A stretch of 64,000 bases of DNA. It comes from Azolla caroliniana. Taxonomy: Eukaryota; Polypodiophyta. The stretch is taken from positions 11,408,001-11,472,000 of the forward strand of contig JBHGNT010000002.1 in the NCBI GenBank assembly GCA_043228905.1. The letters run 5' to 3'. Shown here one piece after another: positions 11,531 to 22,401 of the stretch. Both the position numbers and the translations under genes were made by a program. Positions within the stretch are counted from its first letter, which is position 1. Each line of letters opens with the position of its first letter. Below the pieces are notes generated by a model. It did not search any database. It was not told the DNA's origin and was given only the letters and a program-made list of their open reading frames with translations.

Positions 11531-12960
11531 GGCGTTGTCTTTACCCGAGATGTGTCATATCTCTGGGTTCAGGGACTTGACGTACAAAATCCACCTGAGC
11601 ATGGCCAAGTCGGGAGTTGTGCATCCGGAGACCATACCAAGGATTGGTAGGCAGTCCGTTTCTATGATCACTTCTGTCCCGATTAGGTAGTCTTTGTTGA
11701 CCTTAACTGCCGAAACGATACCGCATAGCTCGCGCTTGACTTGGGCGTATCCTCGTTATCGCTCATTCAGTACCTTTGCACTGAACCGGATAGGGAAACG
11801 CGTGCCATCGTCCTCCTCTTGATTTACGACCCATGCGATCCCAAGTCGGGTTGGTGTCCACTGTGATGTAGACCGGAGTTCCCGGTGCATATTCTGCTTT
11901 GCGTAAGGCTGGTGCCGCGGTGAGCATTCGTTTTAGCCTCCAAACCGCCTCGGTATGTTCCTTTGTCCATTCAAATTTCTTGCTTTTCTTTAGCAAGCCA
12001 TAGAGTGGTTCGGCGACGTGCGCGTAATGAGGGATCCATATGTGGTAAAAGGCGCATGCTCCTAAGAATCGCCGGACCTCTGTGATGGATCCGCACTCCT
12101 CCTTCATTGCCGAGAAGGCCTCTACCTTGGTCGGCGATGGCTTCCGGCCGTACGACCCACATAGATGGCCCACCACTAAGATCGCTAGCTGTCTGAAGGC
12201 CGACTTTTCTCCCGAGAAGGTAAGCCACGCATCTTTGAGCCTCTATAGTATCTTCTCGTAGTCGGAGATATGGTCTGTGACGAACCTTCGGCACCCGTCC
12301 GCGCCGATCGATTCATCCTTGGTGTCCTCCAGACACCCCTTTATAGGGATGTCGTCCAGGAAAGGCATGGTGATGTCCGGAATGCAGTCCCGCAAGACTC
12401 TGTTCATTGCATTCACCATGTGTGCCACCGAGTTGGTCCCTCATTGTGGTAGGGTACACATTCAATCTAGACCGAGAGGGGTTTGCATTGTTAATATGTC
12501 CTTGCTTTCCACAGCTAGCTGGAACTTGTCGTACCCCGAGAAAAGTTCTCCGACCGAGTATATGGACCTTTCGGCGAAGGCTTCCGCAAACTCATCGATC
12601 GACGACCCAACTCCCGTATTGTGGATGGTCACCTTGTTGACCGGTTGTAAGACCTAGATGAAGCACAGCGTACTGTTCTTCTTTGGTACCACAAACCACC
12701 AGTTAGAGTAAGGGGTACTTGATGGTTCGAGAATGCCCAGCTCCACCTTCTGCTTAGGAAGCTCCATCAACATTACCATGTGAGCTCTCGGTACTTGAAT
12801 TGGTTTGAGACTCCATGGCACGTGTAGCACAGTAAAGATCACCATTGGTTCGACAATGGTTGGGTTTAGGGCATCCTTCTGAACCGGTCCTCTTCCACCG
12901 GTAGTAGGAAGCCACCCTCACCGATCTTCAGCTCCTGTAGCGTTTTGTCAAATGAAACGG
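11531..12960 (-). pseudogene. G1 reverse transcriptase and RNase H
   Basis: RT begins near 12845 (VPWSLKPIQVPRAH, KVELGILEPSSTPYSN). The catalytic motif is MPFLDDIPIKG near 12360, where most plant gypsy elements have YLDDIL-YS. RNase H follows at 11763-12176 (FEWTKEHTEAVWRLK, VYITVDTNPTWDRMG) and continues to about 11540. Stops at about 12654 and 12450 and several frameshifts inactivate it. The homologous region of G2 is better preserved. Confidence 0.8.
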
Positions 12961-13016
12961 TGTCCTATGCCGACCGGATCCCGCAAGCTCGGGTCGGTAG
13001 CGACCCCCTTTATTCG

Positions 13017-14190
13017 TTACCAGCTGCCCTCCGGTAAGGGCGCAACAATGGCCTTCATCTTCCGGTCCACAGTCTTGTACTTGGTGTCTACTCGGGCGAT
13101 CTGATGCGCCTTGGTTTTTCTTTCAAAGTCAGCAGTGACTTCAAACATGTCTACCGAATTGATCGGTATGACTCGGTCTTCGCTTAGGCCTCCTTCGACT
13201 ACTTTCCCGATTTCTCCAAGGGTGTCATCGAATGAGACCACCTCCATGGCTTCCCCAATCCCTTCATCGCGACTTAAGGCTCTGCACGCCCTTAAGCGTA
13301 TCTCGGCCCATTTTCTTTCTCGACCACTGATGCTGGCTATGGTACATCCCCCGTTGTCAGAGAACAAAAGTTTCCTTCCTATTTTATAGGTGTGGGGAAT
13401 TTTCCGGCTATTCATACTATCGCGGCCCCACGCCTTGATAGCCCTTTCTAAAAATCCGCCTTGTCGTTATTTCCGAGGGTGTCCCTATTCCGCTCGTGAT
13501 TCTTCCGAACGGTCAAAAATTGGACGGAATGACGGCCATCCTGACTTATTAGCCTTGCATAGGCTAAACCATTGACCATAACTTTCGTCTCCATTCTAGC
13601 CGCCGTGATGTATGGTTCGCCAAGGATGACCGGGTGGGAGGACGTCTCTTGCACGAAAAAGTGTTGGTTTATATCGATGTCTCCGACGCTCACCCTGACG
13701 TTCAGGCAAGCCCCGTGTAGTTCTTTTGTGGCTCTTGTAGCCGCACGTATCTTCCACCCGTGTTTGGTGTTGATCAACCAATTCCCCTTTTTGTAGAAGT
13801 CCATGGACATTAGGTTAATTTCCGACCCGTGGTCAATTAATGCCACCACCGGTTCCTTCACGTCCCCGATACGAACCGGGGTTTCTGTAGTCGCTCTTGC
13901 CCAGTGTGGCCTGGGGTAGTGGATCTCCACAAGCTCGTCTTCCGCGGCCATCTCGTCGAGGAGTGCCGCCCTTACCTCATCGGCTTCTCAGGATCCAGTT
14001 CTGTCGCAAGACACTTTCTCTTCACGAGGTCCACGATGTTGTCGTGGAATTCCCTTCTCACTATGCCAAGCACTTCCCTAAGCGTGAGTTCTACGCGACT
14101 GTCGAGGACTCCTTCCTCTAGAACCTTCTGTAGGTTCGTTGTTTTCTCGATCTCCGAGCTTAAACGGAAGCTTGGAATCCTGCCCTTCTC
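13017..14190 (-). pseudogene. G1 protease region
   Basis: A 167-codon frame (13951-13448) contains VVALIDHGSEINLMS, a retropepsin-like active site with His where D-T-G or D-S-G is usual, followed by ILGEPYITA. The next frame (13415-13017) encodes the stretch between protease and RT (FSDNGGCTI, SVDMFEVTADF, VDTKYKTVDRKMK). The same order is found in G2 at 33847-35121. Confidence 0.75.
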
Positions 14191-14196
14191 CTTCTC

Positions 14197-15567
14197 CTAG
14201 GACCCGGTCGGAGTGGCATCATGCCTTTTTGCCGCGCTCCGGGTGTCGTACCTCCCCGAAGGTCCCGCTCCCCCGGTTTTCCCCACTCGCCTTTCATCAA
14301 TCAGGGCCTCGTAGTTCTTGCACGCAGCCTCCACGAAGCCGGTCCTCTCCTCAACGGTGTCACTCAAGCCGGTAACTTCGTGCACTCGCTCCTCCGCTTC
14401 TCCCTTCTGCAGCCTTCCTCCGGACAAGGTCTCGAGAATAACCGGCGAGAACTGAGGTTTAGAATCGGGTTTGGCTATCTTTTCGCCTACGCAGATGCCA
14501 ATCGAAGCCGAGTAATGGACGGCTTCGACGTGCTGTGCCGCGGCCTCTTCCATTAGCCTCTTCATTCCACCTCGTCCAAAATTCGTGTCAAGCAATCTTC
14601 GTGTGTCGCTCGCATGTATCCTACCATTCGAAAGATAAAGTACATTACTTCTGAGCGCTTCACCGAGGTCTGCGCAGTCTCTCCGAGAATTTCTGGTGGC
14701 GTCGCACCATATGCACCTCTGATTGGTCGGCGGTCGTCAGTCACGCGGTTGACCCTCGTCGCTTTGTCGGGCCTGGACGATTTGGAGGTCGCGCACCATC
14801 CTTGTTAGTTCTTCGAGTCCTGCGCCACCTGCAAGCCCCACGACTACGTTTGCCAGGGGTGGGCCTAGCTCGAGCCACCTCCTCGTTTCTTCCATTCGTG
14901 TCGGTGTCGACTCTGCTCTGGTTTCGATAGTTGGTTCGGCCGTCGAGGACCCCCTTTCTTTCCAATCTCGGCGTTTGTCAATCCTGTTGCATACTTCTTT
15001 GACGGTCGCCCAGTCAGTCGTGAAACCGTGGTTGGTTTCTAGAAGAAGACCCACGCTTTCCCGGACGCGCGAGTCAAACAACGTAACGAAAAACAGGACT
15101 TTCCTCGTTTCGAGCACAGTTCGGTCCAATCTAGAGAGCCACACGAACTGTGACTCGAACTCCTGGAGGAGCGCCGAAGTGTTCTGACCCTTGTCGGGGT
15201 TGTTGACCCAATCCATAAAGTCTTTTCTCGATAGCCGAAGCGAGTCGTCGTAGCTGTATCTTTCGAGAACTTCCTCCGCGAATTCCGCCCAATCATGGCA
15301 GCCCGCTTGTATTTCGACCATCTCCGTATGGATGTGTGGTGTCACGACCCGGGGAAACCCTGTCAGCCATCTATCCTCGGGTATATTCCTCATCTGCATT
15401 TCAGATTTGTAGGCCTCTAAGTAACCCGTGGCGTCTTTCCCACTGAACCGGCCTATCTTGTCAACCGTTGCTTCTATGGCCCTGTCGAGGGCACTCGCGC
15501 CCTCGCGAGTGCTAACCAGGCGGTCTACCGCCTCTGTCATTGCTTCTGCAAGTTCGCTCCCTCTCAT
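14197..15567 (-). pseudogene. G1 gag
   Basis: The start at 15567 gives MRGSELAEAMTEAVDRLV and a 276-codon capsid frame (GRFSGKDATGYLEAYKSEM, FMDWVNNPDKGQ, LETRKVLFFVTLFDSRVRE, GFTTDWATVKEVCNRIDKR). A CCHC-like knuckle and a second domain (GRGGMKRLMEEAAAQH) continue in other frames down to 14197. The same gag design is seen in G2 and in the gag-only element N1, so the three are related. Confidence 0.8.
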
Positions 15568-15591
15568 TTTCAGATTCCTTTGCCACCCCTC

Positions 15592-15609
15592 TTCACATCG
15601 GGTTCACCA
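15592..15609 (-). other. Primer-binding site of G1
   Basis: On the - strand TGGTGAACCCGATGTGAA lies just inside the right LTR. Near-identical sequence flanks the LTRs of G2 (about 55086-55103) and N1 (about 43305-43322). I do not assign the tRNA. Confidence 0.6.
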
Positions 15610-15613
15610 AAGA

Positions 15614-16362
15614 TGTCGAGAAAATCCTTGCAGATGCGTAGAAGTTGGGGAGGACCGCGGGGGTCTTGAACCAAGGAATCAAGAAATGAGGAAGAGTCGG
15701 TGGTTTACATGAGCCCTAAGACCGCGGTTTAAACAGAGAAGGTTAGCGAAACGAGAGAGATAGTGTAAGAGGATCGTCTGTAGACACGGGCATAGACAGA
15801 GAAGCTAAGAACAACTTGCGTTCGGCAGATAAGTTTCTATTAATCGATAAATGCATGTAGCGTTGTGGGTGATTACAACCGGATCAGTGCCGGTGGTCGA
15901 GCGTAGGCTCTACAATAGTCAGACACAAAGTGGAGTAGGCTCACAGAAGGTCGATCCCTGGTCGGGAGCACTCAAGTGTCTGATGCGAGCAGGGGAAGCG
16001 CCTTCCGGTGATATGTCGTAGGACTCCTCATCTGGTCTCCTCCTTGTTCCCTTTCTCCTCTCTCGATTACTTCCCCCAGAATGACATCCCTTCTAACAGT
16101 CAAAGGTCACCCCGTTTATAGCACAAGGAGCACCCGTTACAAGGCATTCATGACTTGTCGCTTTCCCTTCCTAGATTCTCCCCCTTGATTCGCTCTCCTT
16201 GTAACTCTCCCTACTTACACGATGTTTGAATCCCTATTAATGCCTTAACTACCTATGCCTAGTACTTACACTATTTAATTCACTAGGGGTGTGCACTCGT
16301 GCACACCAGTGCTCGCGCGCATTTCACCTTGATTCCACCTATGGCCCGGAATCTTCACGACA
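15614..16362 (-). repeat. 5' LTR of G1
   Basis: It matches 9270-9990 with the same TGTCG/CGACA ends. It has a 28-bp extra segment near 16296-16323 and a TATAGCACAAGG block near 16116 like the G2 and solo LTRs. Confidence 0.85.
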
Positions 16363-17354
16363 ATGTGAAGACGGCGTTCCTTCACGGTGACCTCAAAGAA
16401 GAGATCTACGTGCAGCAACCTGAGGGATTTGTGAAGAAAGGGAAGGAGCACCTGGTTTGCCGACTAAAGAAGAGCCTCTACAGTTTGAAGCAGGCTCCCC
16501 GGCAATGGTACCGGAAGTTCGACTCCTTCATGACCGATCAAGGGTACCACAAGATGCAGGCCGACCACTGCGTATTTGTGAAGAAGTTTGAATGTGGAGA
16601 CTTCCTGATACTCCTCTTGTACATGGACGACATGTTGATCGTCGGACGAGACCAAGTCAAGATATGGATGCTGAAGAAGGCCCTGAACCAGACCTTCTCA
16701 ATGAAAGACTTGGGGATGCATATCATCTGGGACCGGTAAAAGAAGCAATTGTAGCTGTCACAAGAAAAGTACATGACAAAGGTGCTTCAGCGGTTCAACA
16801 TATCAGATGCGAAACCGGTCAGATCGACACTCTCGGCAAACTACAAGTTATCCGGTAAGCAAAGCCCGAAAACGAAGGCAGAGAAGGCGGATATGATGAA
16901 GATACCATATGCGTTTGCCGTCGGGAGCTTAATGTACACAATGGTGTGTACCCAACCGGATATCAGATACGCAATCGGAGTGGTGAACCGGTTTATGAGC
17001 AATCCCGGCAAGGAGCACTGGAATGTAGTAAAATGGATACTCCGGTACTTGAAAGGCACCTCAAGTATGTGTCTCCGATTCGGCTCCGGTAAACCCCAAC
17101 TTGACGGTTTAACCGATTCGGAGATGTTGGTTGATGCGGATACTAGCCGGTCAACATCGAGATATGTTATGACATATGCAAGGGGAGTTGTTTTGTGGCA
17201 GTCGAGGTTGCAGAAGACGGTTGCGTTGTCAACCACGCAGGCAGAGTACATGGCGGAGAACGGGTCGGATATGCTGACCAAAGTGCTGACACCCGACAAG
17301 CTAGATGCATGCAGGAAGAGGATCGGATTGACGAGGCATCCTATGCAAGAGTGA
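16363..17354 (+). pseudogene. C8 reverse transcriptase and RNase H, continued
   Basis: RT resumes with VKTAFLHGDLKEEIYVQQPE, then KQAPRQWYRKFDSF and the catalytic LLLYMDDMLIVG near 16615. A TAA lies at about 16737. RNase H runs from 16773 (ADADTSRSTSRYVM, ALSTTQAEYMA) but jumps from EYMA straight to NGSDMLTKVLTPDKL, so the middle of RNase H is deleted near 17254. The coding end is TGA at 17352-17354. The polypurine tract GTGAAGGGAAAG precedes the LTR. Confidence 0.85.
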
Positions 17355-17364
17355 AGGGAAAGTT

Positions 17365-18018
17365 TGTTAGGATTTCGGTCCCTCCGGATGGGATGTGAGT
17401 ACCCAGCAAGGAAGGCCCGGTGAGAACCGGATGATACATATCCCGGCGAGAACCGGATGATGAGTACCCGGTAAGGAAGACCCGCTGAGAACCAGATGAC
17501 GCAGGCCCGTTGAGAACCTCTCACCAAATGAAGGGACATATATGTAAATATGTTTCTGTTAGCCCATTGTGGCTATATTTGTAAATAGCCCGACAGTCAT
17601 ATTAGTATAAATATGACCTAGGGCAAACAGAGTGTGTGTGTATCATTGTGTTGTCATTATTCTGTATAGAGTTATTGGTGTAACTGTTGTACAGAGCGTA
17701 GCAGAGGGAAAGATAGAGAGACAGAGAGAGACAGAGAGAGACAGAGTGAGTCTCTGTTGTAATTGGCGCCAGGCGAAGATTGTGAGCACGAGGTCGTTGC
17801 CTCTGTGTTCCCCTCTTGTATTCTCCTTACATAGTGATAGTTTAGAGTCTGTGGGCTCCTGTGGTTTTTCCCATTTAGGATTTTCCACGTTAACATCCCG
17901 TGCTTTCTCTTTTGTTTGTGTACTTACTTCCATTTCTCATTTTTTTCTGTGTTTGATTATCATTAAGTGATCTAAGCTTCGGTTGTGGCCGAAGATTATT
18001 CCACATATTCTCTTCAAC
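17365..18018 (+). repeat. 3' LTR of C8
   Basis: It matches 5811-6422, including the pentadecamer-rich start and the TAAATATGACC TATA-like motif. It is longer because of an extra repeat unit near 17425-17460 and a longer GA-rich tract near 17705-17750. Confidence 0.85.
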
Positions 18019-18668
18019 CACTTTGTCCACGAGATTGTCCTCTACGATGAAGTCGAACTTCAGTATGTTCCAACGGATCGGCAGACCGCCGACATTTTCA
18101 CCAAGCCCCTTGGTCACGACAAGTTGCGGCAATTCTCGGGTACGCTTGGGTTGCGACACCACGATGTGCCGAACTTGAGGGGGAGAGAAGTCTGGAAGAC
18201 CACGGAATGGAGCAGGAAAGGAGCGGGAGAGACCGTGACGCCGAGTCGGATGACGAATTCGATTTTGGGTTGGCTGAAGAAGCCGATGGTGGATCCGCAA
18301 AAGGGTTCGAAAGCGGACGTGAGGGCAGCAGTCAAAAGAAAGAGCCAAAGCTAGCCAAGTGTGGGTGAGATGAAGCCAACTCGGATGAGAGCGAAAACCA
18401 ATCGAAGGAAGCTGATTCGGTTTGGATGTTTGATTCAGAGACGCCGAATCAACCGAGGGCCAAGCAGAAGAAAGGGCAGCCAAAGAGGCGCCAACACTAC
18501 GACAACAAGGGAGCTAAGAAGGGCCGCACGAGCACACACGCCGACTAGAAGGGTCGAGGCGCGCAGAATCAAATAGGTCGAGGAGCGCAAGCGAGCCGTG
18601 AAGCTAGAAGAAACCGGAGCGGTGATCCGGAAGAACCAGAAGAGCCCTAAGTTGAACTTGAGGGGGAG
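18019..18668 (+). pseudogene. Copia C7: end of RNase H and 3' untranslated region
   Basis: The + strand encodes HFVHEIVLYDEVELQYVPTD, DIFTKPLGHDKLRQFSGTL and HHDVPNLRG, the last part of a copia RNase H, then a charged tail to about 18354. Further pieces of the tail and a polypurine tract (CTTGAGGGGGAG) lead into the LTR. Everything upstream of RNase H is missing because C8 begins to the left. Confidence 0.8.
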
Positions 18669-19322
18669 TGTTGAGATACAAGCTCAACATTGGCCGGATC
18701 GGCTATGCAAGCCGAGAACCGGATCGGTTGGGACTGTTCAGTTAGGCCAGACTGGTGTGTAAACCGGTGCGCAACAAGAAGCCGTAGCGGTGCGTAAATC
18801 GCGAGGTCGTTGGAAAGATATTCCACGTAGGAATATATTTTGGGAGTTAGTGTAGAGCTCGTTTATGAGCATTGAAGTACGTGTTAGTACTTCTGTCAGT
18901 CCGTATGGACTTGTATAAAAGTGCTCACTAAGCATATTCTATGTACAGACTGAGTATTATTTTTTGAATAGAGTTGTGTGTATTGACTCTCTCTCTCTCT
19001 TTTTATCGTAATTACCTTACCCTAGTGGAAAGTCGATAACACTACAAGCACTGTGTCTTGGGTTTGAAACCCAATTTCCTCACCTCTCTATTATATACTT
19101 CATATATATCTCTATTTCACTAGATGCCACTGTGGAATGTAGGGGTTGAACCCATGACCACCTGGTCTCCATTGGGCAACCTTACCAACTGAGCTACATC
19201 CATCTGGGCTCTCGCACTCTCTCTCCCTCTCCCACATACTGTGTGTGTGTCCAAGCTCTCCATTAAACCTGTGTTTTCCTACGTTTTGCTTTCTGTTGCT
19301 TCCGCACATTGTTCTTTTTACA
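18669..19322 (+). repeat. 3' LTR of C7, carrying a SINE
   Basis: It starts TGTTGAGATACAAGCTCAAC and ends CTTTTTACA. It matches the C5 LTRs (reverse-complemented) over its whole length except for a block of about 210 bp at 19001-19210, which is a SINE. Confidence 0.8.
19001..19210 (-). mobile_element. tRNA-derived SINE in the C7 LTR
   Basis: On the - strand the 5' end reads AGCCCAGATGGATGTAGCTC. The box A TAGCTCAGTTGG is at 19185-19196 and the box B region GGGTTCAACCCC at 19142-19153, the spacing of a tRNA gene and its SINE derivatives. It is followed by a 3' body and a short A-rich end (GATAAAAA). It interrupts LTR sequence that is continuous in related copies. Both flanks are CT-rich, so the target duplication is hard to delimit. 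No cloverleaf acceptor stem closes, so it is not an active tRNA gene. Confidence 0.75.
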
Positions 19323-19957
19323 CGTAATATAGACCATCGTATAAATATTGCACCTAGTGTTGCACCAATAAGTATACCTCCTTATCGCTTAAGTTGATCC
19401 GAAGAGGATGAGGTATCTACACAACTCAAGGACTATTTATGAATGGGTTATATACGTTATAGTAAATCTCCATGGGTTGCACCTGTTCTCTTGGTAAAAA
19501 AGAAAGAGGGTACATGGCGTATGTGTATTAATTACCAACAGTTGAATAAACTGACGATCAAGAATTCATATCCATTGCCCCGGACTGACGATCTAATCGA
19601 CCGTCTCCAGGGAGCTCGGTATTTTACGAAACTTGATCTTCGTACGGGCTACCATCAAATTCGTATGAGTGAGGACGATGTTCCTAAAATGGCATTTCGT
19701 ACGCGCTATGGCCATTACGAGTTTTTGGTCATGCCTTTTGGTTTGACCAATGCTCTGACCACATTTCAACAAGAAATGAATGACATTTTCCGAGAACAAC
19801 TTTGAAAATTTTTCGTTATTTTGTTGGATGATATTCTAGTTTATAGTCGTACATTAGAAGAACATGCTACCATGTCCGCTTTGTTTTACAAACATTGCGC
19901 AACAAGCAATTCTACGCGAAGATCTCAAAATGCGAGTTCTTCAAGAAATCAATTACT
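19323..19957 (+). pseudogene. G4 reverse transcriptase, first half
   Basis: It reads PISIPPYRL, then from 19443 [55 protein letters not shown] and [24 protein letters not shown] follows, then FFVILLDDILVYS near 19820, giving L-D-D-I in place of Y-L-D-D. Stops at about 19391, 19440 and 19803 make it inactive. It breaks off at 19957 where the C2 LTR starts. Confidence 0.85.
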
Positions 19958-20049
19958 TGTTCTAAAAGTTAGCATGCGGAAGCGTTAGACAAACCAGCTC
20001 AGCAAGATAGCAACAGAAAATGAGAAAACGTTTCATGGAGAACTTAACA

Positions 20050-20085
<36 letters not shown>

Positions 20086-21434
20086 TTATATTATCGTCTT
20101 CGGAGGTCAAATATGACTTATGAGATCAAAAATATTACATTTCACGTTATATGTGTGAAAGTGAGTAGTGACTCTCGATGTTCAAGAGCTTTACCAATGA
20201 ATGTTGCAATCAAGAGTGCACATTGTGGTTGTGAGAGGAATTCATGCAAAGATTGGGCTTGATCGAAGAGATGTGGAAAGCATGGTCGAATATGATCAAA
20301 GGCAGAGCATTGTATCAAAGTGTGATACTCAGACTCGCAAACTTGTTTAGGGCAAAGTGTGCATAGCCGACCATTCTCATCACTTGTGCCCCAACTCCCT
20401 GTTTCACATCGCAATGCATGTGAGCTAAGTCGCATGGAAGCAATGGTTCGAATGGTAGATAATGGTATGGGCTCTGACATGTATGGATGTGTACGATTTC
20501 CCCATTCCGCAAAGAATATGGTTTTGTAGTTAGGTGCAACATGTGTAGTATAATGTGTGAAGCGTGAGCCTCCACATTTGTCCCATGTCATGATACATTT
20601 GCGTTGCAAAAATGCCTCATTTACAAAGGAATTTAATGATGCATCATGAAGCAAGTGTCTCGCATCCCATCTACCAAACCATTTTTCTATATCTTGCATC
20701 CAACCGGAACACAAAATTTTGCTTTTATGCATCTTTTGGATCTTTTTGCTTGCTTCCCACGCAATTCTAGGAAGTCGATGTGAGGAACTTTTTTGAACCT
20801 TAAGCATGTATTCAACAACCCTTTCCATGGCCATGATCTCAATGGGAAGCGATCCCGTCTCAAGGAGGAGGAGGGTGTAGGGCGTTTGTTTCTTAACTTG
20901 TAGAAACTTGGTAAGAAAATGCTTTTGCACATTTTCAAACTCTTTCCACATAGATTTAAGGATGCTACCGCCCCATACTTCCACCCCATAGAGAAGAACC
21001 GGGGTCACCAAAGTGTCGAAAAGATATTTCTTGAGGACCCAACACTTAATATCTCCAAGATTGCATGTGTTCTCAAGAGAGAGAGAGAGAGAGAGAGAGA
21101 GTAGAACATAAACTCAATTCAAAATATCACTCTGAAAACTCTGTACATACAACGTGCTAAACAACACTATTTATATAAGTCCTCAAATGGATTGACAACA
21201 GTATTATGTACTTCAATGCTCATATGACCGACTCACATTAGCTACGAGACAATGATTACCTAGTAGTCTAGGCTACTACTAGGCTTCCGGTTCGCACTCC
21301 AATCCGGCTCTCCAATTTGTCTCCCCGATCCGGCCGGTTGTTTCCATATACCGATCCGGCTCATCCCCCTGGATGTCGATCCGGCTCTGGCTTATTCAAC
21401 CAATCTGTATCCGATTGAGCTTGCTCGCTCAACA
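19958..21434 (-). repeat. 3' LTR of C2, interrupted by a LINE fragment
   Basis: The two LTR parts, about 19958-20083 and 21075-21434, together match 58266-58754. The LINE piece sits inside the (GA)n tract of the LTR. Confidence 0.8.
20090..21074 (-). mobile_element. 5'-truncated LINE (non-LTR retrotransposon) fragment, ORF2 C-terminus
   Basis: A 289-codon - strand frame (21011-20142) reads MVTPVLLYGVEVWG, the segment that follows RT in plant L1-type ORF2 proteins. It ends with a zf-RVT-like part (LCTLCPKQVCESEYHTLIQC). The 5' part with endonuclease and RT is missing, as is common for LINEs. I see no poly-A tail at the 3' side (left end). Both borders lie in GA microsatellite, hiding any target duplication. 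Confidence 0.75.
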
Positions 21435-22373
21435 CTCCCCCTCAAGCTCAACTTGAGGTTGGATCGTGGTGTTAGTGTCTGTGGCAGTCGGTCCTTCCAC
21501 CCGGCTCCTTCTGGCGTCGTTCCGCCTTGCTCGCGCTCCTCGTCTAGTCCGCCTCCGCTTCCCGCAACCCATCCGGTACTGCGCACCTCGACCTCCTTGG
21601 TCGGCTTGTCTGCTCAACAGGCCCATTTCAGCTCCTTCACTGTTATGACTCTGGCGATTGTCGATTCATCGATTCCTCCTTGTCGGTGTCGACTTCCGTT
21701 GTCTTCTTGTCCAGGTGGCCTTTGGATGATCCGGCTTCTCCGAATCGTGAACAAAATCGGTTTCCTCTGATTCCTTCTAGGTCTTGTCAGAGTTGGTAGT
21801 CTCCAACTCGTCTTCCGTTTTAGACCCTTCACCGCATCGAACCGCGTCCGGGTCTTGGCCTTCTTCCGGTTGGCTCTGTCCTTCTTGACTCTGCCACCTA
21901 TGCCGACTCCTTCGGTCGACTCGGCTTCCTTTTTCCTCCTATCGCCCCCCTTGGTTCTTCCTTCCTCTCTGGCTCCTTGTCTGGTGCCATTCATTCCCGT
22001 TCCTATTCTCCCCCTCAAGTGCGGCACATCGAGGTGTTGAATACCGAGCATCTCCGAAAAATGTTGCAACTTGTCCAATCCTAGCGGCTTTGTGAAGATG
22101 TCGGAAACCTTCTAATCCGTGTGAACATACCGAAGTTCAACTTCACCACTCAGGACCTGCTCACGAACAAAGTGATAATGCATTTCTATGTGCTTTGTCC
22201 GAGCATGGAATATAGGGTTCTTAGCGAGCTGAATGTTGCTCATGTTGTCATAGTAGATCAGGATCAAGGTCGGTACCTCAATCCGGAGATCACGCAGCAA
22301 TCGCCGAAGCCAGATGGCTTCACAGATGGCATTGGTAGAGCCCCGGTACTCAACCTCAGTGCTCAACAGAGCC
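21435..22373 (-). pseudogene. C2 RNase H end and 3' untranslated region
   Basis: From 22366 down the - strand encodes STEVEYRGSTNAICEAIWLR, YYDNMSNIQLAKNPIFHART and HFVREQVLSGEVELRYVHTD; a frame break follows, then DKLQHFSEMLGIQHLDVPHL. It then runs through a charged tail to the polypurine tract CTCCCCCTCAAG (+ strand) beside the LTR. It starts abruptly in RNase H at 22373, next to the telomere-like repeat. Confidence 0.8.
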
Positions 22374-22401
22374 AGGGTTTAGGGTTTAGGGTTTAGGGTT
22401 T
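22374..22401. repeat. Four perfect plant telomere units at a retrotransposon junction
   Basis: (AGGGTTT)4 occupies exactly 28 bp between the broken RNase H of C2 and the 3' untranslated end of C3. Plant telomeres use this unit. Here it is interstitial and acts as filler between two unrelated breakpoints. Confidence 0.9.

Larger units (their letters stand above)
9270..16362 (-). mobile_element. Ty3/gypsy retrotransposon G1, complete layout, inserted in C8
   Basis: LTRs at 9270-9990 and 15614-16362 share TGTCGAGAAAATCC starts and TTCACGACA ends. On the - strand the order is gag, protease, RT, RNase H, integrase. Flanks are ACGC (left) and ATGT (right), matching a 4-bp target duplication with two transitions. 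The family shows two odd catalytic motifs: protease DHG and RT FLDD. Many frameshifts and stops are present. Confidence 0.85.
5811..18018 (+). mobile_element. Ty1/copia retrotransposon C8, split by gypsy G1
   Basis: LTRs at 5811-6422 and 17365-18018 enclose gag-pol in the copia order gag, protease, integrase, RT, RNase H. The element is interrupted in RT by G1 (9270-16362). The flanking pentamers are CACTT on both sides, but left and right flanks come from two differently oriented copia fragments, so the site has a complicated history. The layout fits a Tnt1/Tork-like element. At least six stops make it non-autonomous now. Confidence 0.85.

Noticed and set aside
19130-19215. Functional tRNA gene
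   Set aside because: Box A and B are good, but there is no closing acceptor stem and a SINE body follows.
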